Assembly: GCF_008757455.1 (NCBI RefSeq)
Contig: NZ_VCMV01000078.1
Coordinates: 1 to 35,490 of the forward strand
Direction of reading: 5' to 3'
Length of the DNA stretch: 35,490 nt
DNA from: Microvirga brassicacearum
Lineage (GTDB): Bacteria > Pseudomonadota > Alphaproteobacteria > Rhizobiales > Beijerinckiaceae
Of this stretch, positions 17,568 to 26,051 are shown piece after piece (positions within the stretch are counted from its first letter, which is position 1; every line of letters begins with the position of its first letter). A program made the position numbers and the translations under genes. The notes beneath the pieces were generated by a model. It had not been told where the DNA came from. It saw only the letters and a list, made by a program, of their open reading frames with translations, and searched no databases.

Positions 17568-18607
17568 CCTATCACGATCCGTCAGCTTCGGTTTTTGCGC
17601 CCCCGCCTTCGACTGATCGGGCCGTCCTCGAAGTCCGTGATGTGCGCGTCGAGTTTCCGACTCGCCGCGGCACGCTCGTCGCAACAGACGGCGTATCGTT
17701 CGATATTGCGCCCGGCGAGATCCTCGGGATGGTAGGTGAATCCGGCGCGGGCAAGTCCCTGACCGGCATGGCCATCATCGGCCTCCTCGATCCGCCTGGA
17801 CGGCTCGCGGCGGGCGAGATCAGGCTCGAAGGCACGCGCATCGACGATCTGCCGCCACGCAAGCGCCAGCTGATCCGCGGCCGCAAGATCGGCGCGATCT
17901 TCCAGGACCCGCTGACGAGCCTCCATCCGCTCTTCACCGTGGGAGCGCAACTGACCGAAACGATCTGCTTTCATCTCGGCGTTTCCGCCAAAGAGGGCCG
18001 GATGCGGGCGCTGACTCTGCTCAAGGAGGTGGGGATCCCGGCTGCCGACGAGCGCGTCGATCACTATCCCCATCAGTTTTCCGGCGGCATGCGGCAACGC
18101 GTCGTCATCGCGCTCGCACTCGCAGCCAATCCCTGTCTCGTTGTCGCCGACGAACCGACAACGGCTCTCGACGTCTCGATCCAGGCCCAGATCACGGCGC
18201 TTCTGAAGCGCCTGTGCAGGGAACACGGCACGGCTGTTCTCCTCGTGACCCATGACATGGGCGTCATCGCCGAGACGGCCGATCGCGTCGCCGTCATGTA
18301 TGCTGGCCGTATCGTCGAGATCGGCCCGGTGCTCGACATCATTCGCAATCCCCGCCATCCCTACACGCGCGGGCTCATGCGTTCGATCCCCGGGCTCCGC
18401 CAGCGCGCGGAGCGGCTCAGCCAGATCGAGGGGGCAATGCCTCGCCTCCATGCCATGCCCGATGGATGCGCCTTCCATCCACGCTGCCCGGATGCAGGCC
18501 CGCGATGCGGCATCGCCCGCCCCGACCTCGCACCCGTGTCGGGCGCAACCACATCCGCGGCCTGCTGGCTGCATCAAGGAGGAGTGAGCCATGCTGCCGG
18601 CCGGTGA
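17564..18607 (+). CDS. Dipeptide-type ABC transporter ATPase (DppD-like)
   Basis: Cytoplasmic ATPase (347 aa) powering the importer. Walker A GESGAGKS, Q-loop FQDPLTSLHP, signature FSGGMRQR and Walker B VVADEPTTALD are all intact, followed by a switch His in LLVTHDMGV. The C-terminal oligopeptide-transporter extension has the Cys-rich GCAFHPRCP segment. The start ATG lies in an ATGA overlap with the amidohydrolase stop; the longer open frame from 16805 only shadows that gene. Confidence 0.94.
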   Translation: MTYHDPSASVFAPPPSTDRAVLEVRDVRVEFPTRRGTLVATDGVSFDIAPGEILGMVGESGAGKSLTGMAIIGLLDPPGRLAAGEIRLEGTRIDDLPPRKRQLIRGRKIGAIFQDPLTSLHPLFTVGAQLTETICFHLGVSAKEGRMRALTLLKEVGIPAADERVDHYPHQFSGGMRQRVVIALALAANPCLVVADEPTTALDVSIQAQITALLKRLCREHGTAVLLVTHDMGVIAETADRVAVMYAGRIVEIGPVLDIIRNPRHPYTRGLMRSIPGLRQRAERLSQIEGAMPRLHAMPDGCAFHPRCPDAGPRCGIARPDLAPVSGATTSAACWLHQGGVSHAAGR

Positions 18608-19604
18608 TCGACCTCTGCTCGTCGTCAAGGATCTCGCCTGCTGGTTCGACATCTCGGCCCCGCTCCTGAACCGGGTGTTGGAAGGTCGGTCGCGCCTGCT
18701 GCTCAAGGCCGTGGACGGCGTCAGCTTCTCGGTCGACCGCAGCCGCACATTGAGCATCGTCGGCGAGTCCGGCTGCGGCAAGTCGACGATCGCTCGTCTG
18801 CTCGTCGGACTGAACCGACCGACGAGCGGCAGCATCGTATTCGGTGAGGGCGCGCAGGGCGCCTTGCGAATCCAGATGATTTTTCAGGATCCCTATGCCA
18901 GCCTCAATCCACGCTGGCGTGTGAGCGATATCATCGCCGAACCGATCCGGACCTTGAAGCTGCGGCTGGATGCGGCATCGACCCAAAAGCGTGTCGATGA
19001 ACTCCTGCTGCTCGTCGGATTGTCCCCCGCCGACGGCAGGAAATTTCCGCATGAGTTCTCGGGCGGCCAACGCCAGCGCATCTCGATCGCGCGGGCTCTC
19101 GCGACCGAAGCGGAGTTTTTGGTTTGCGACGAACCGACATCTGCCCTCGATGTCTCCGTGCAAGCCCAGATTCTCAATCTGATGCGTGAGCTGCAATCCG
19201 AGTTCGGCCTCACCTACGTTTTCATCAGCCACAATCTCTCGGTCGTCCGACACATGTCGGACCGTGTCGCCGTGATGTATCTGGGCCGTCTGGTGGAGGA
19301 GGCAGATGCGGAAACGCTCTTTGCCAATCCGCGCCATCCCTATACGCGCCTGCTGCTGGAGACGATTCCGGATGTCGAGGCGCCCAATCGCCAGCGCCAG
19401 CCGCTGGGAGGCGAAGTTCCGAGCCCGATCGACCCACCGCCAGGCTGCACCTTTCACCCGCGCTGCCCCCTTGCGCGCGACAAATGCCGTGCCGAGCGGC
19501 CGGAATTGCGTGAAACGGCAGACGGTGCCCGGGTCGCCTGCTTCGCTCTGGACTGGGCCGACGCTCTGGCGGGCCGCCCGGTCGAAGCGGTTCCCGGTAC
19601 GTAA
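18591..19604 (+). CDS. Dipeptide-type ABC transporter ATPase (DppF-like)
   Basis: Second ATPase (337 aa) of the heterodimeric pair. Walker A GESGCGKST, Q-loop FQDPYASLNP, signature FSGGQRQR, Walker B VCDEPTSALD and switch His in FISHNLSV are present, and the C-terminal GCTFHPRCP segment marks the OppF/DppF family. It overlaps the DppD-like gene by 17 bases and has a GGAGTGAG ribosome site. It is the last gene of the plus-strand operon; no strong terminator immediately follows its stop. Confidence 0.94.
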   Translation: MLPAGDRPLLVVKDLACWFDISAPLLNRVLEGRSRLLLKAVDGVSFSVDRSRTLSIVGESGCGKSTIARLLVGLNRPTSGSIVFGEGAQGALRIQMIFQDPYASLNPRWRVSDIIAEPIRTLKLRLDAASTQKRVDELLLLVGLSPADGRKFPHEFSGGQRQRISIARALATEAEFLVCDEPTSALDVSVQAQILNLMRELQSEFGLTYVFISHNLSVVRHMSDRVAVMYLGRLVEEADAETLFANPRHPYTRLLLETIPDVEAPNRQRQPLGGEVPSPIDPPPGCTFHPRCPLARDKCRAERPELRETADGARVACFALDWADALAGRPVEAVPGT

Positions 19605-19883
19605 CAAGCCAATCGGGCGTGCAGGCGAGAAGCCGCATCACAGGACGGTTGAGCCGGGAAAGCCCGCTCACACCATGCGCATTCCCTCGGAGCCGAGGCG
19701 GTTTTCGAGCATGGCGGCAATTCGCGCTCGATATGCACGCCGCCATCTCGGTCGAGGTCAAAGGCCATCAGGCTCGCCATGGTGAGACCAACGACTTTCG
19801 AGCCGCCTCGCCCGCCGCGATAAGGTAGTCGGTGATGAACAGGCTGTGTTGCAGCACCTTGGTTAGGATCGGGACGCCATGAC
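19605..19883 (-). pseudogene. Decayed coding remnant of unknown identity
   Basis: Between the two convergent operons the minus strand shows protein-like stretches in successive frames: HSLFITDYLIAAGEAARK, then VVGLTMASLMAFDLDRDGG, then AAMLENRLGSEGMRMV ending at a stop near 19677. The pieces read as one product broken by frameshifts. I do not recognise the family. It could also be chance open frame in GC-rich DNA. Confidence 0.3.
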
Positions 19884-19916
19884 AAATGCTTCGATGGCTG
19901 ACCTATCGAAGCATTT
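19884..19916 (-). terminator. Perfect 12-bp inverted repeat at the end of the GntR gene
   Basis: AAATGCTTCGAT at 19884-19895 pairs perfectly with ATCGAAGCATTT at 19905-19916 across a nine-base loop. The GntR stop codon (19903-19905) lies at the loop/stem boundary. The position, between convergent operons, suits a transcription terminator for the Liv/racemase/GntR operon, possibly acting in both directions. Only a short T-stretch (TTTGTC) follows on the minus strand. Confidence 0.6.
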
Positions 19917-20622
19917 CTGCGAGACTCTTCGGCTTCGTATCGCTGAGCGTCAGGTCAAGACCTGCAAGAAGGTCGACCAAATGGCTGTTCATGAGGTCGG
20001 ACGCCTTCTGTGGCTGATGGTCGGCAATCGCATCGACCAGCTGGTGGTGGGCGTGGCTTTCGCATGTCGTTTCATGCCGGCGCCAGTAGAGTGCGATGAT
20101 GAGAGACGAGCGGGACACGAGGTCGGTGACAAATTCCGTCAGGATGGAATGATCCGCAATGGTCGCCACCGCCACGTGAAACCGTGCGGAAAGGATGATT
20201 GCCTTGCTGTCATTGCCGGTCCGGACGGCCTCGTGCTCATCCTCAAGATGGCGGCGCAATCCCGCGACATCGGCTGGCTTAGCGATTTCCGCAGCGAGGG
20301 CCGCGACCCGGGGTTCGATCAGTGCCCTGGCTTCGAAGACCTCTCGCGCCTCCTTCTTCGACGGCTGGGCGACAAAGGCGCCCCGGTTTGGTTCGATCTT
20401 GACCAGACGATCATGGGCCAGTCCCTGAAGGGCCGACCGAACGATCGTACGGCTCACCGAATAGATCGTTGCCAGTTCGTCTTCCGGCAGTTTTGTGCCC
20501 GGCACGAGCCGGTGGGACAGGATAGCCTCCTTCAGCGCGGTATAAACCGCGGGCCACCGAAGAGGCGGTTTCGTCCCTGACGGAGATGTCGTCTTGCTAG
20601 GCTGCATCGCCACTGCTTTCAT
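19903..20622 (-). CDS. GntR-family transcriptional regulator, FCD type
   Basis: DNA-binding regulator (239 aa) and the only transcription factor in the window. The N-terminal winged helix (about residues 26-88) shows the GntR pattern ALKEAILSHRLVPGTKLPE, then VSRTIVRSALQGLAHDRLV. The C-terminal all-helical FCD ligand domain starts near EARALIEPRVAALAAE and has His residues (RFHVAVA, HAHHQLVDAI) that bind metal in this class. The ligand is probably an organic acid or amino-acid derivative. It overlaps the racemase gene by four bases and is the last gene of the Liv operon, suggesting autoregulation through the operon promoter. Candidate operators are listed near 10.2 and 26.5 kb. Confidence 0.92.
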   Translation of the reverse strand: MKAVAMQPSKTTSPSGTKPPLRWPAVYTALKEAILSHRLVPGTKLPEDELATIYSVSRTIVRSALQGLAHDRLVKIEPNRGAFVAQPSKKEAREVFEARALIEPRVAALAAEIAKPADVAGLRRHLEDEHEAVRTGNDSKAIILSARFHVAVATIADHSILTEFVTDLVSRSSLIIALYWRRHETTCESHAHHQLVDAIADHQPQKASDLMNSHLVDLLAGLDLTLSDTKPKSLAEMLR

Positions 20623-21404
20623 GTGCCGTTTGTTGCCGGCGGCGCCAATTCGCCGTCGCTTGCCCTATCGTTGTTCCCGGCCGGAGAAAAGCGCGCGAAC
20701 CCACCTGAATACCGCTTTGCCCGTGGCATCGCGTAACCGCCGGACTTGGAGGTCTTGAGACCAAGCGCGACGAGGCTCTCCGCGAGCTTGACAGCGCATA
20801 CCACACCATCGAGGACCGGAACATCGTGCGCGTGCGAGAGCGCGGAGGCGAGATCCGCCATGCCGGCGCAGCCGAGCACAATCGCTTCGGCACGATCGTC
20901 GCGGATTGCCAAGCGGATCTCGTCGGAGATGCGCTGATGGGCGTCCGACCCGACCGCCTCAAGGTTGAGCACTGGTACGTTAGCGGCGCGCACCCTAGCA
21001 CAGCGTGATGCAAGTCCGTAACGGGCCAGATTGTGCTCAATCGCGGGCACTGAACGCGGCAAAGTCGTGACGACGCTAAACCGACCCGCGAGAAGGGTGG
21101 CCATATGGAAGGCCGCCTCACCGATCCCGATCACCGGCGCGTCGGTGATGCAGCGCGCCGCGTCGAGCCCAGTGTCGTCGAAGCAGGCGATGACGTAAGC
21201 GTCAATGCCGCGCGCTTTGCAGATCGCGTCGATGAGGCCGGGGACTGAGAAAGCCTCATCGAAATAGCCCTCGATGCTTGGAGGACCGAAATCCGGATTG
21301 ACGGCGACGATTTCGGTGCCGCTTGAGGCGGCGGCGGCGGCAGCCGCTCCGATCTTGTCGGTCATCGCGGCCGTCGTGTTCGGATTGACGACAAGTATGC
21401 GCAT
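20619..21404 (-). CDS. Asp/Glu racemase superfamily, hydantoin-racemase-like
   Basis: Cytoplasmic cofactor-independent racemase or isomerase (261 aa). It has the family start RILVVNPNTT, the first active-site Cys in VIACFDDTGLDA (Cys74) and the second in IVLGCAGMADL (Cys179), so both acid/base cysteines are present. Hydantoin racemases and allantoin racemases share this pattern; the substrate cannot be fixed by sequence. It lies 18 bases after the livF-like gene and is coupled by ATGA overlap to the GntR gene. The paralogue at 10444-11208 lacks the second Cys. The last 30 or so residues are a low-complexity tail beyond the usual end of the fold. Confidence 0.9.
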   Translation of the reverse strand: MRILVVNPNTTAAMTDKIGAAAAAAASSGTEIVAVNPDFGPPSIEGYFDEAFSVPGLIDAICKARGIDAYVIACFDDTGLDAARCITDAPVIGIGEAAFHMATLLAGRFSVVTTLPRSVPAIEHNLARYGLASRCARVRAANVPVLNLEAVGSDAHQRISDEIRLAIRDDRAEAIVLGCAGMADLASALSHAHDVPVLDGVVCAVKLAESLVALGLKTSKSGGYAMPRAKRYSGGFARFSPAGNNDRASDGELAPPATNGT

Positions 21405-21422
21405 GGCGTTCTCCTTCCGTTC

Positions 21423-22145
21423 CTACAGTTCGCCGCCGAGGTAGAGATGCCGGACGCGCTCGTCGTTCAGTATCTCCGATGACCTCCCGGAGAGGGCGAT
21501 CCTGCCGGTTGAAAGTGCGTAGGCGCGTTGGGAAATCCGCAGCGCCATGCGGGAATTCTGCTCGACGAGGAGCACGCTCACTTTCGCGTCGCGGTTGATG
21601 GCCACGATGGACCGGGCGATAGCCTGGACGAGTTTCGGCGCGAGGCCGAGGGATGGCTCATCGAGCAGCAGCAGGCGCGGTCTGGCCATGAGCGCGCGGC
21701 CAATCACCAGCATCTGCTGCTCGCCACCGCTCATGGTTCCCGCAGCCTGCGAATAGCGTTCCTTGAGACGAGGGAAGCGATCGAGGACCATGTCGAGCGT
21801 CGCGGTGATGCCGGTCCGGTCGATACGCGTGAAGGCTCCCATCAGAAGATTGTCCTTGACCGACATGTAAGGGAAGACGCGCCGGCCTTCCGGCACCATT
21901 GCGATACCCATCCTGACGATCTCGTCCGGCTCGCGAGCGTCAATGCGCTCGCCCTGATAGACGATTTCACCCGACCTGATCCGCTTCAACCCGGTGATCG
22001 CCCGCAGTACCGACGACTTGCCGGCACCGTTTGCCCCGATCAAGGCGACCGTCTCGCCTTCGTCCATGTCGAGCGACACACCCTTCAGGGCATGGACATT
22101 GTCATAGTATAGTTCGACGTCGCTGAAGGTCAGAAGCTTGTCCAC
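21423..22145 (-). CDS. Branched-chain-type ABC transporter ATPase (LivF-like)
   Basis: Cytoplasmic ATPase (240 aa) of the HAAT importer. Walker A GANGAGKSS, signature MSGGEQQM, Walker B LLLDEPSLGLAPKLV and the LLVEQNSRMAL switch region are typical of LivF, as is the short length without a C-terminal extension. It starts three bases after the LivG-like stop. In many relatives these importers move amides, urea or aromatic acids rather than Leu/Ile/Val, so the substrate is left open. Confidence 0.94.
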   Translation of the reverse strand: MDKLLTFSDVELYYDNVHALKGVSLDMDEGETVALIGANGAGKSSVLRAITGLKRIRSGEIVYQGERIDAREPDEIVRMGIAMVPEGRRVFPYMSVKDNLLMGAFTRIDRTGITATLDMVLDRFPRLKERYSQAAGTMSGGEQQMLVIGRALMARPRLLLLDEPSLGLAPKLVQAIARSIVAINRDAKVSVLLVEQNSRMALRISQRAYALSTGRIALSGRSSEILNDERVRHLYLGGEL

Positions 22146-22148
22146 GCC

Positions 22149-22928
22149 TCAAATTCCGATCGATTCGTCTTCGACGCCAAGATAGGCTTCGATGACCTTC
22201 TGGTTCTGCTGGATCTCGGCAGGGGTTCCTTCGGCGATCTTCTCGCCGAAGTTCAACACCACGATCCGATCGGAAATCTGCATGACCGCGGGCATGTCAT
22301 GCTCGACCAGGAGCACGGTGACACCGCGCCGGCGCACACCGAGCACGATCTCGACCGCCCGCATTGTCTCGTCATGGTTCATGCCCGCAAAGGGCTCGTC
22401 GAGGAGGAGGACCGTGGGATTCGTCGCGAGGCCGATCGCGATGCCGAGCGCCCGAAGATGCCCGTGTGGCAGTGTCACAGCCGGGTCGTTCCTGATTCCG
22501 TCGAGGCCGAGAAACGCGAGGATCTCGTCAGCGGAACGGCCGAACTCCGCCTCGTCCCGCCGGGCGACCGATGACGCGAAATAGTAGCCGAGAAGGCTCG
22601 CGTTTGCGCGGAGTTGATGGGCGATGATGACGTTTTCGCGCACCGTCATGCCCTTGAAGATCGTCGTCTCCTGAAACGTCCGGACGACCCCCCTGCGGGC
22701 AACGACGTGGGGTGCGAGTCCCGAGATACGCTCGCCCCTGAAGCGCACTTCGCCGGCAGTCGGCCGCAGGAAGGAAGATGCGAGCTTGAATAGCGTGGAC
22801 TTGCCGGCTCCATTCGGCCCAATGATCGAGAGGATTTCGCCCTCGCGCACCGAGAACGACACGTCGCTCACGGCGACAAGTCCTCCGAACTGCTTGGTCA
22901 GCCTGGAAATCTGCAGGAGATCGTCCAT
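22149..22928 (-). CDS. Branched-chain-type ABC transporter ATPase (LivG-like)
   Basis: ATPase partner (259 aa). Walker A GPNGAGKST, the LivG-typical VVRTFQETTIF Q-loop region, Walker B VLLLDEPFAGMNHDE and switch VLLVEHDMPAV are present. The signature helix is unusual: LPHGHLRALGIAIGLA where relatives usually have L-S/A-Y-G-x-Q-R, keeping the central Gly but changing the flanking residues. The C-terminus has the EVIEAYLG-like VIEAYLGVED of this family. It follows the LivM-like gene by four bases. Confidence 0.93.
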   Translation of the reverse strand: MDDLLQISRLTKQFGGLVAVSDVSFSVREGEILSIIGPNGAGKSTLFKLASSFLRPTAGEVRFRGERISGLAPHVVARRGVVRTFQETTIFKGMTVRENVIIAHQLRANASLLGYYFASSVARRDEAEFGRSADEILAFLGLDGIRNDPAVTLPHGHLRALGIAIGLATNPTVLLLDEPFAGMNHDETMRAVEIVLGVRRRGVTVLLVEHDMPAVMQISDRIVVLNFGEKIAEGTPAEIQQNQKVIEAYLGVEDESIGI

Positions 22929-22932
22929 CGCC

Positions 22933-23907
22933 TCACCCCTTGGATCGTCGAAAGAGGCGAAGGCTGAGGAGGCCGTTCGGCAGGATCAACATCAGAGCGA
23001 TGAGAACCGAAGAGAAGATCAGGAGCTGCAACCGGCCGGTCTGGAAGAGGAGGTCCCAGCCAAAATAAAGGAGAAAGGTGCCCAGAATCGGCCCGAACAC
23101 ATAACCGAGGCCGCCGAGGAAGCAGTTCAGCATGAAGTTGATGGAGTCGGTGATGGTAAAGCTCGACGGATAGATCGATTGCGAGATGGCGACGAACATC
23201 GCCCCGCCAAGACCGCCAAGAAGGGATGAGACCGCATAGATGACGACGCGCAGATAGGCGACGTTGACACCGATCGAAGAGGCAAGCTCCTCGTTCTGCT
23301 GCAGCGACAGGCAGAGCCGGCCCACACGGGAATGGACCAGCCGATAGAGCCCGGCGTAGCAGATCACCATCAACACGACAGAGATCAAGTAGAAGGTCAG
23401 TCGGGGATTGGCGAGCGTGGCAAAATCCGGAATGAGCGTGACGCCGAATAGCGTGGTCGAACCGGGAAGTGGGATGTTGACGAGACCCTTGGCGCCATTC
23501 GTCACGGGCAGGGCGAGCGCCAGGAGCCGCGCGACTTCGGTCAGCACGAGCGTCACCATCGCGAAGTACACGCCGCGCAGCCGCAGGATGGGCAGGCCGA
23601 TCAGGATGCTTGCGACGGCGCAGAAAAGACCCGCGAGAGGCAGAGTCAGCCAGAACGGTACGCCATAGGTGACGACAAGGATGGCCGAGACATAGCCACC
23701 CATCAGCGCAAAGGCGGCCTGACCGATGTTGATACGCCCGATGTAGAATGTGAGCCAGACGCCGCCGCTCGCAATGGCGAGCAGAGCGACCGATGTGAGC
23801 GTGTAGTAGAGATCCAAGCGTCGCGTGACCGTGATCAGCCAAGGGACCGCGACGAGCGTTACGAGGAGAAATGCCAAGGCCGAGAAAAGCTTTGATGTCG
23901 ACGACAT
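22933..23907 (-). CDS. Branched-chain-type ABC transporter permease (LivM-like)
   Basis: Inner-membrane permease (324 aa) with about nine hydrophobic segments. It shows the LivM landmark FYIGRINIGQAAFALMGGY and later the QNEELASSIGVNVAYLRV coupling region and GGLGGAMF. The C-terminal tail ends in basic residues (RLFRRSKG), as usual on the cytoplasmic side. It starts four bases after the LivH-like stop. Confidence 0.93.
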   Translation of the reverse strand: MSSTSKLFSALAFLLVTLVAVPWLITVTRRLDLYYTLTSVALLAIASGGVWLTFYIGRINIGQAAFALMGGYVSAILVVTYGVPFWLTLPLAGLFCAVASILIGLPILRLRGVYFAMVTLVLTEVARLLALALPVTNGAKGLVNIPLPGSTTLFGVTLIPDFATLANPRLTFYLISVVLMVICYAGLYRLVHSRVGRLCLSLQQNEELASSIGVNVAYLRVVIYAVSSLLGGLGGAMFVAISQSIYPSSFTITDSINFMLNCFLGGLGYVFGPILGTFLLYFGWDLLFQTGRLQLLIFSSVLIALMLILPNGLLSLRLFRRSKG

Positions 23908-23911
23908 GCGC

Positions 23912-24778
23912 TCACCCCCAAGGCTTGCCCATCAACCCATTTGGACGAATGCTCAGGAACACCATCAGGGCCGCGAAGATGACCAGATAAGTGATATCGC
24001 CGTAGGCATGGAGGACGCTCAGCCCGACCGACTCGATCATACCCAGGATGAAACCGCCCGCGATCGCTCCGCCCACGACTCCGGCGCCCCCGATCATGAC
24101 CATCAAGAAGGCCTTGATCGAGATCGGTCCGCCGATGCCCGAATTAACGCCTGTGATCGCGACGAGGAGACCACCGACAACGCCTGCGAGCATGGCGCCG
24201 AGGGCAAAACCGATCATCGAGTAACGATCGACGCGCACGCCCATCAGCTGGGCGGCGACGCGGTCTTGTGCCAGCGCGCGCATTGCCCGTCCGGGCTTGC
24301 TGAACTGCATGAACAGCATGAAGGCGCCGATGAAGAGGACGGCGAGCGCGCCAATCAGCAGCCGGTCATAAGGCATGATCAGCGCGTCCGACACGAACAC
24401 GCCGTTGACAATCTTCGGCACGCCCCGCTGCTTCTCGCCGAAGAGGAGCAGGATTACCGCGTCGAGAAAGTAGGCGACTGCGGCCGCGAGCAGCATCGTG
24501 CTCTCCTCGCGGACACTTCGCCGGATCACCGTCCGGAACAGGAGCTTCTCGATAAGGGCGCCGATGACGCCGAGGGTCACTCCCGATGCCAGAAGCGCTA
24601 CGATGAAGGGCAGGCCGAGCTGTCCATAGGCGGTGTAGGTAATGAACCCGCCGAGCACGTACATCTGTCCGTGCGCAAAATTCAGAACGTTCATCAGTGC
24701 GAAGATAAGGGTCAGCCCGAGGGCGATCAGCGCGTATTGCGCCCCAAGATACACCCCGTTTGCGATCACCTGTGCCAT
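23912..24778 (-). CDS. Branched-chain-type ABC transporter permease (LivH-like)
   Basis: Inner-membrane permease (288 aa) with the LivH hallmark ANGVYLGAQYALIALGLTLI at the start, then NFAHGQMYVLGGFITY and the coupling loop RAMRALAQDRVAAQLMGV. Its ATG comes just two bases after a six-T run that follows a strong hairpin, and there is no recognisable Shine-Dalgarno sequence, so expression may depend on read-through past an attenuator. Length and order are normal. Confidence 0.93.
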   Translation of the reverse strand: MAQVIANGVYLGAQYALIALGLTLIFALMNVLNFAHGQMYVLGGFITYTAYGQLGLPFIVALLASGVTLGVIGALIEKLLFRTVIRRSVREESTMLLAAAVAYFLDAVILLLFGEKQRGVPKIVNGVFVSDALIMPYDRLLIGALAVLFIGAFMLFMQFSKPGRAMRALAQDRVAAQLMGVRVDRYSMIGFALGAMLAGVVGGLLVAITGVNSGIGGPISIKAFLMVMIGGAGVVGGAIAGGFILGMIESVGLSVLHAYGDITYLVIFAALMVFLSIRPNGLMGKPWG

Positions 24779-24780
24779 GG

Positions 24781-24825
24781 AAAAAATCCGACCGAGCGGG
24801 CTCAGCGTCGACGCGGAGCCCGCTC
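24781..24825 (-). terminator. Stem-loop plus T-run between binding-protein and LivH genes
   Basis: GAGCGGGCTC (24794-24803) pairs perfectly with GAGCCCGCTC (24816-24825). The 12-base loop itself contains the palindrome GCGTCGACGC. On the minus strand the stem is followed by GGTCGGA and then TTTTTT (24786-24781). This resembles a rho-independent terminator, though the T-run begins seven bases after the stem. The likely role is partial termination so that the binding protein is made in excess of the membrane subunits. Confidence 0.7.
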
Positions 24826-24848
24826 AACCACGAGGGCCCGGAATGGAG

Positions 24849-26051
24849 TCAGTCGACTTCGCCAACGAACAGCGTCTTGAACTTTCCGTCGCTGTATTCG
24901 TTCACCACCATTGGCACGGCCACCTGGCGCTTCTGGCCGAATGAGGTCGAACCGACATATCTCAGCTTGTTGTCCCCAATCATGAAGGGGTTCGGAGCGG
25001 AGAACGAATCCATTGTCCTCTTGAATTCCTCGACGTTGTCAATCGCCTTCGGGTTCGCCTTCAGCGTCTCGAGGATGTATTCGAGTGCGTAGACCTTGGT
25101 GTTTGACTCGTCGTTGTATTCGCCAAACATCTTGGTGTAGCGGTCGATGAACTCGTTCATCGCTGGCGAGCGGATTTCCGGCGTCGAGGCACCGCCAACC
25201 GAGATGAATCCGTTAGCGAGTTCGCCCGCGCCTTCTTGCAACACCTTGGCGTCCTGAGCCGTCTCGGTCGAGATGAGTCCCTTGTAGCCGAGCTCCCGTG
25301 CGGCGCGGATAAGAAGCGGCGCGTTCGCGGGCGCGACGCCGGAGAGAACGAGAAGGTCCGGCTTCAATTTTACGATCGGAGTTAGCACCGGCGTGAAGTC
25401 CCGCGTGTCGTTCTGGTAAGTGTCCTTCTCGGCGACAACTTGCAGGCCGAGCGCCTTGGCTGCGGCCACGCCGCTGTCACGTTGACTGAGAGGATCGGAT
25501 TCATTCGCCGCAACGAATGCGACTGTCTTTACGCCCCTCTTATCCTTCAAATACTTGTAAATCGCTGGTCCCGACTGGTAGCTCGCAATCATGCCGAGCA
25601 CCGCATTCGATGCCGGTGTCACATAGAGCTCTTTCGGAAAGGCGTAGGGGAAGTAGATAATCCCGGCCTTCTCGGCGACTGGGCGCACCGCGGCCGCACC
25701 GTCATCAACGTTCGGGCCAACCACGTAATGGATACCTTCCTGCGCCATCTTTTCCATACCGGCGATGGCGCGCTTCGGGTCCTTCTGGTCGTCGAATGAA
25801 ACAATGTTAATGTCGTAAGTCGTGTCGCCGATCTTGACGCCGCCGGTCTCGTTCAGCCATGCGGCTCGGGTCTGCATCGAGCGAACATTCGACGTGCCCC
25901 ACGCTGCCGCTGGCCCGCTGGTCACGCCGACAAATCCGATTTTCAGTTCCTTATTGGCTGCCTCAGCCTGGGATATCTCGCCCGCTATAACAGCAAGGAT
26001 AGATGCCGCCACGAGCGCGATTGCTTTAGTTGCCATTCGCCTAGTGCTCAT
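24849..26051 (-). CDS. Branched-chain-type ABC transporter substrate-binding protein
   Basis: Periplasmic type I binding protein (Peripla_BP_6 family, 400 aa) that starts the Liv operon. The signal peptide is clear (TKAIALVAASILAVIAG, then a site near SQAEA before ANKELKIGFVGV). The mature part begins with the family pattern IGFVGVTSGPAAAWG and has IVSFDDQKDPKRAI and VVGPNVDDGAAAV. I chose the ATG at 26051 because GGAGGGAAGAG precedes it; the frame could extend to 26120 without support. The ligand is unknown; relatives bind amino acids, amides or aromatic acids. Confidence 0.92.
   Translation of the reverse strand: MSTRRMATKAIALVAASILAVIAGEISQAEAANKELKIGFVGVTSGPAAAWGTSNVRSMQTRAAWLNETGGVKIGDTTYDINIVSFDDQKDPKRAIAGMEKMAQEGIHYVVGPNVDDGAAAVRPVAEKAGIIYFPYAFPKELYVTPASNAVLGMIASYQSGPAIYKYLKDKRGVKTVAFVAANESDPLSQRDSGVAAAKALGLQVVAEKDTYQNDTRDFTPVLTPIVKLKPDLLVLSGVAPANAPLLIRAARELGYKGLISTETAQDAKVLQEGAGELANGFISVGGASTPEIRSPAMNEFIDRYTKMFGEYNDESNTKVYALEYILETLKANPKAIDNVEEFKRTMDSFSAPNPFMIGDNKLRYVGSTSFGQKRQVAVPMVVNEYSDGKFKTLFVGEVD

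Noticed and set aside
17582..19607. Long minus-strand open frames opposite the two ATPase genes
   Set aside because: Both plus-strand genes have complete Walker and signature motifs; the antisense frames have none.
19605..19690. A terminator immediately after the DppF-like gene (GAGCCGGGAAAGCCCGCTC region)
   Set aside because: The stem has internal mismatches and no T-run follows; not strong enough to call.
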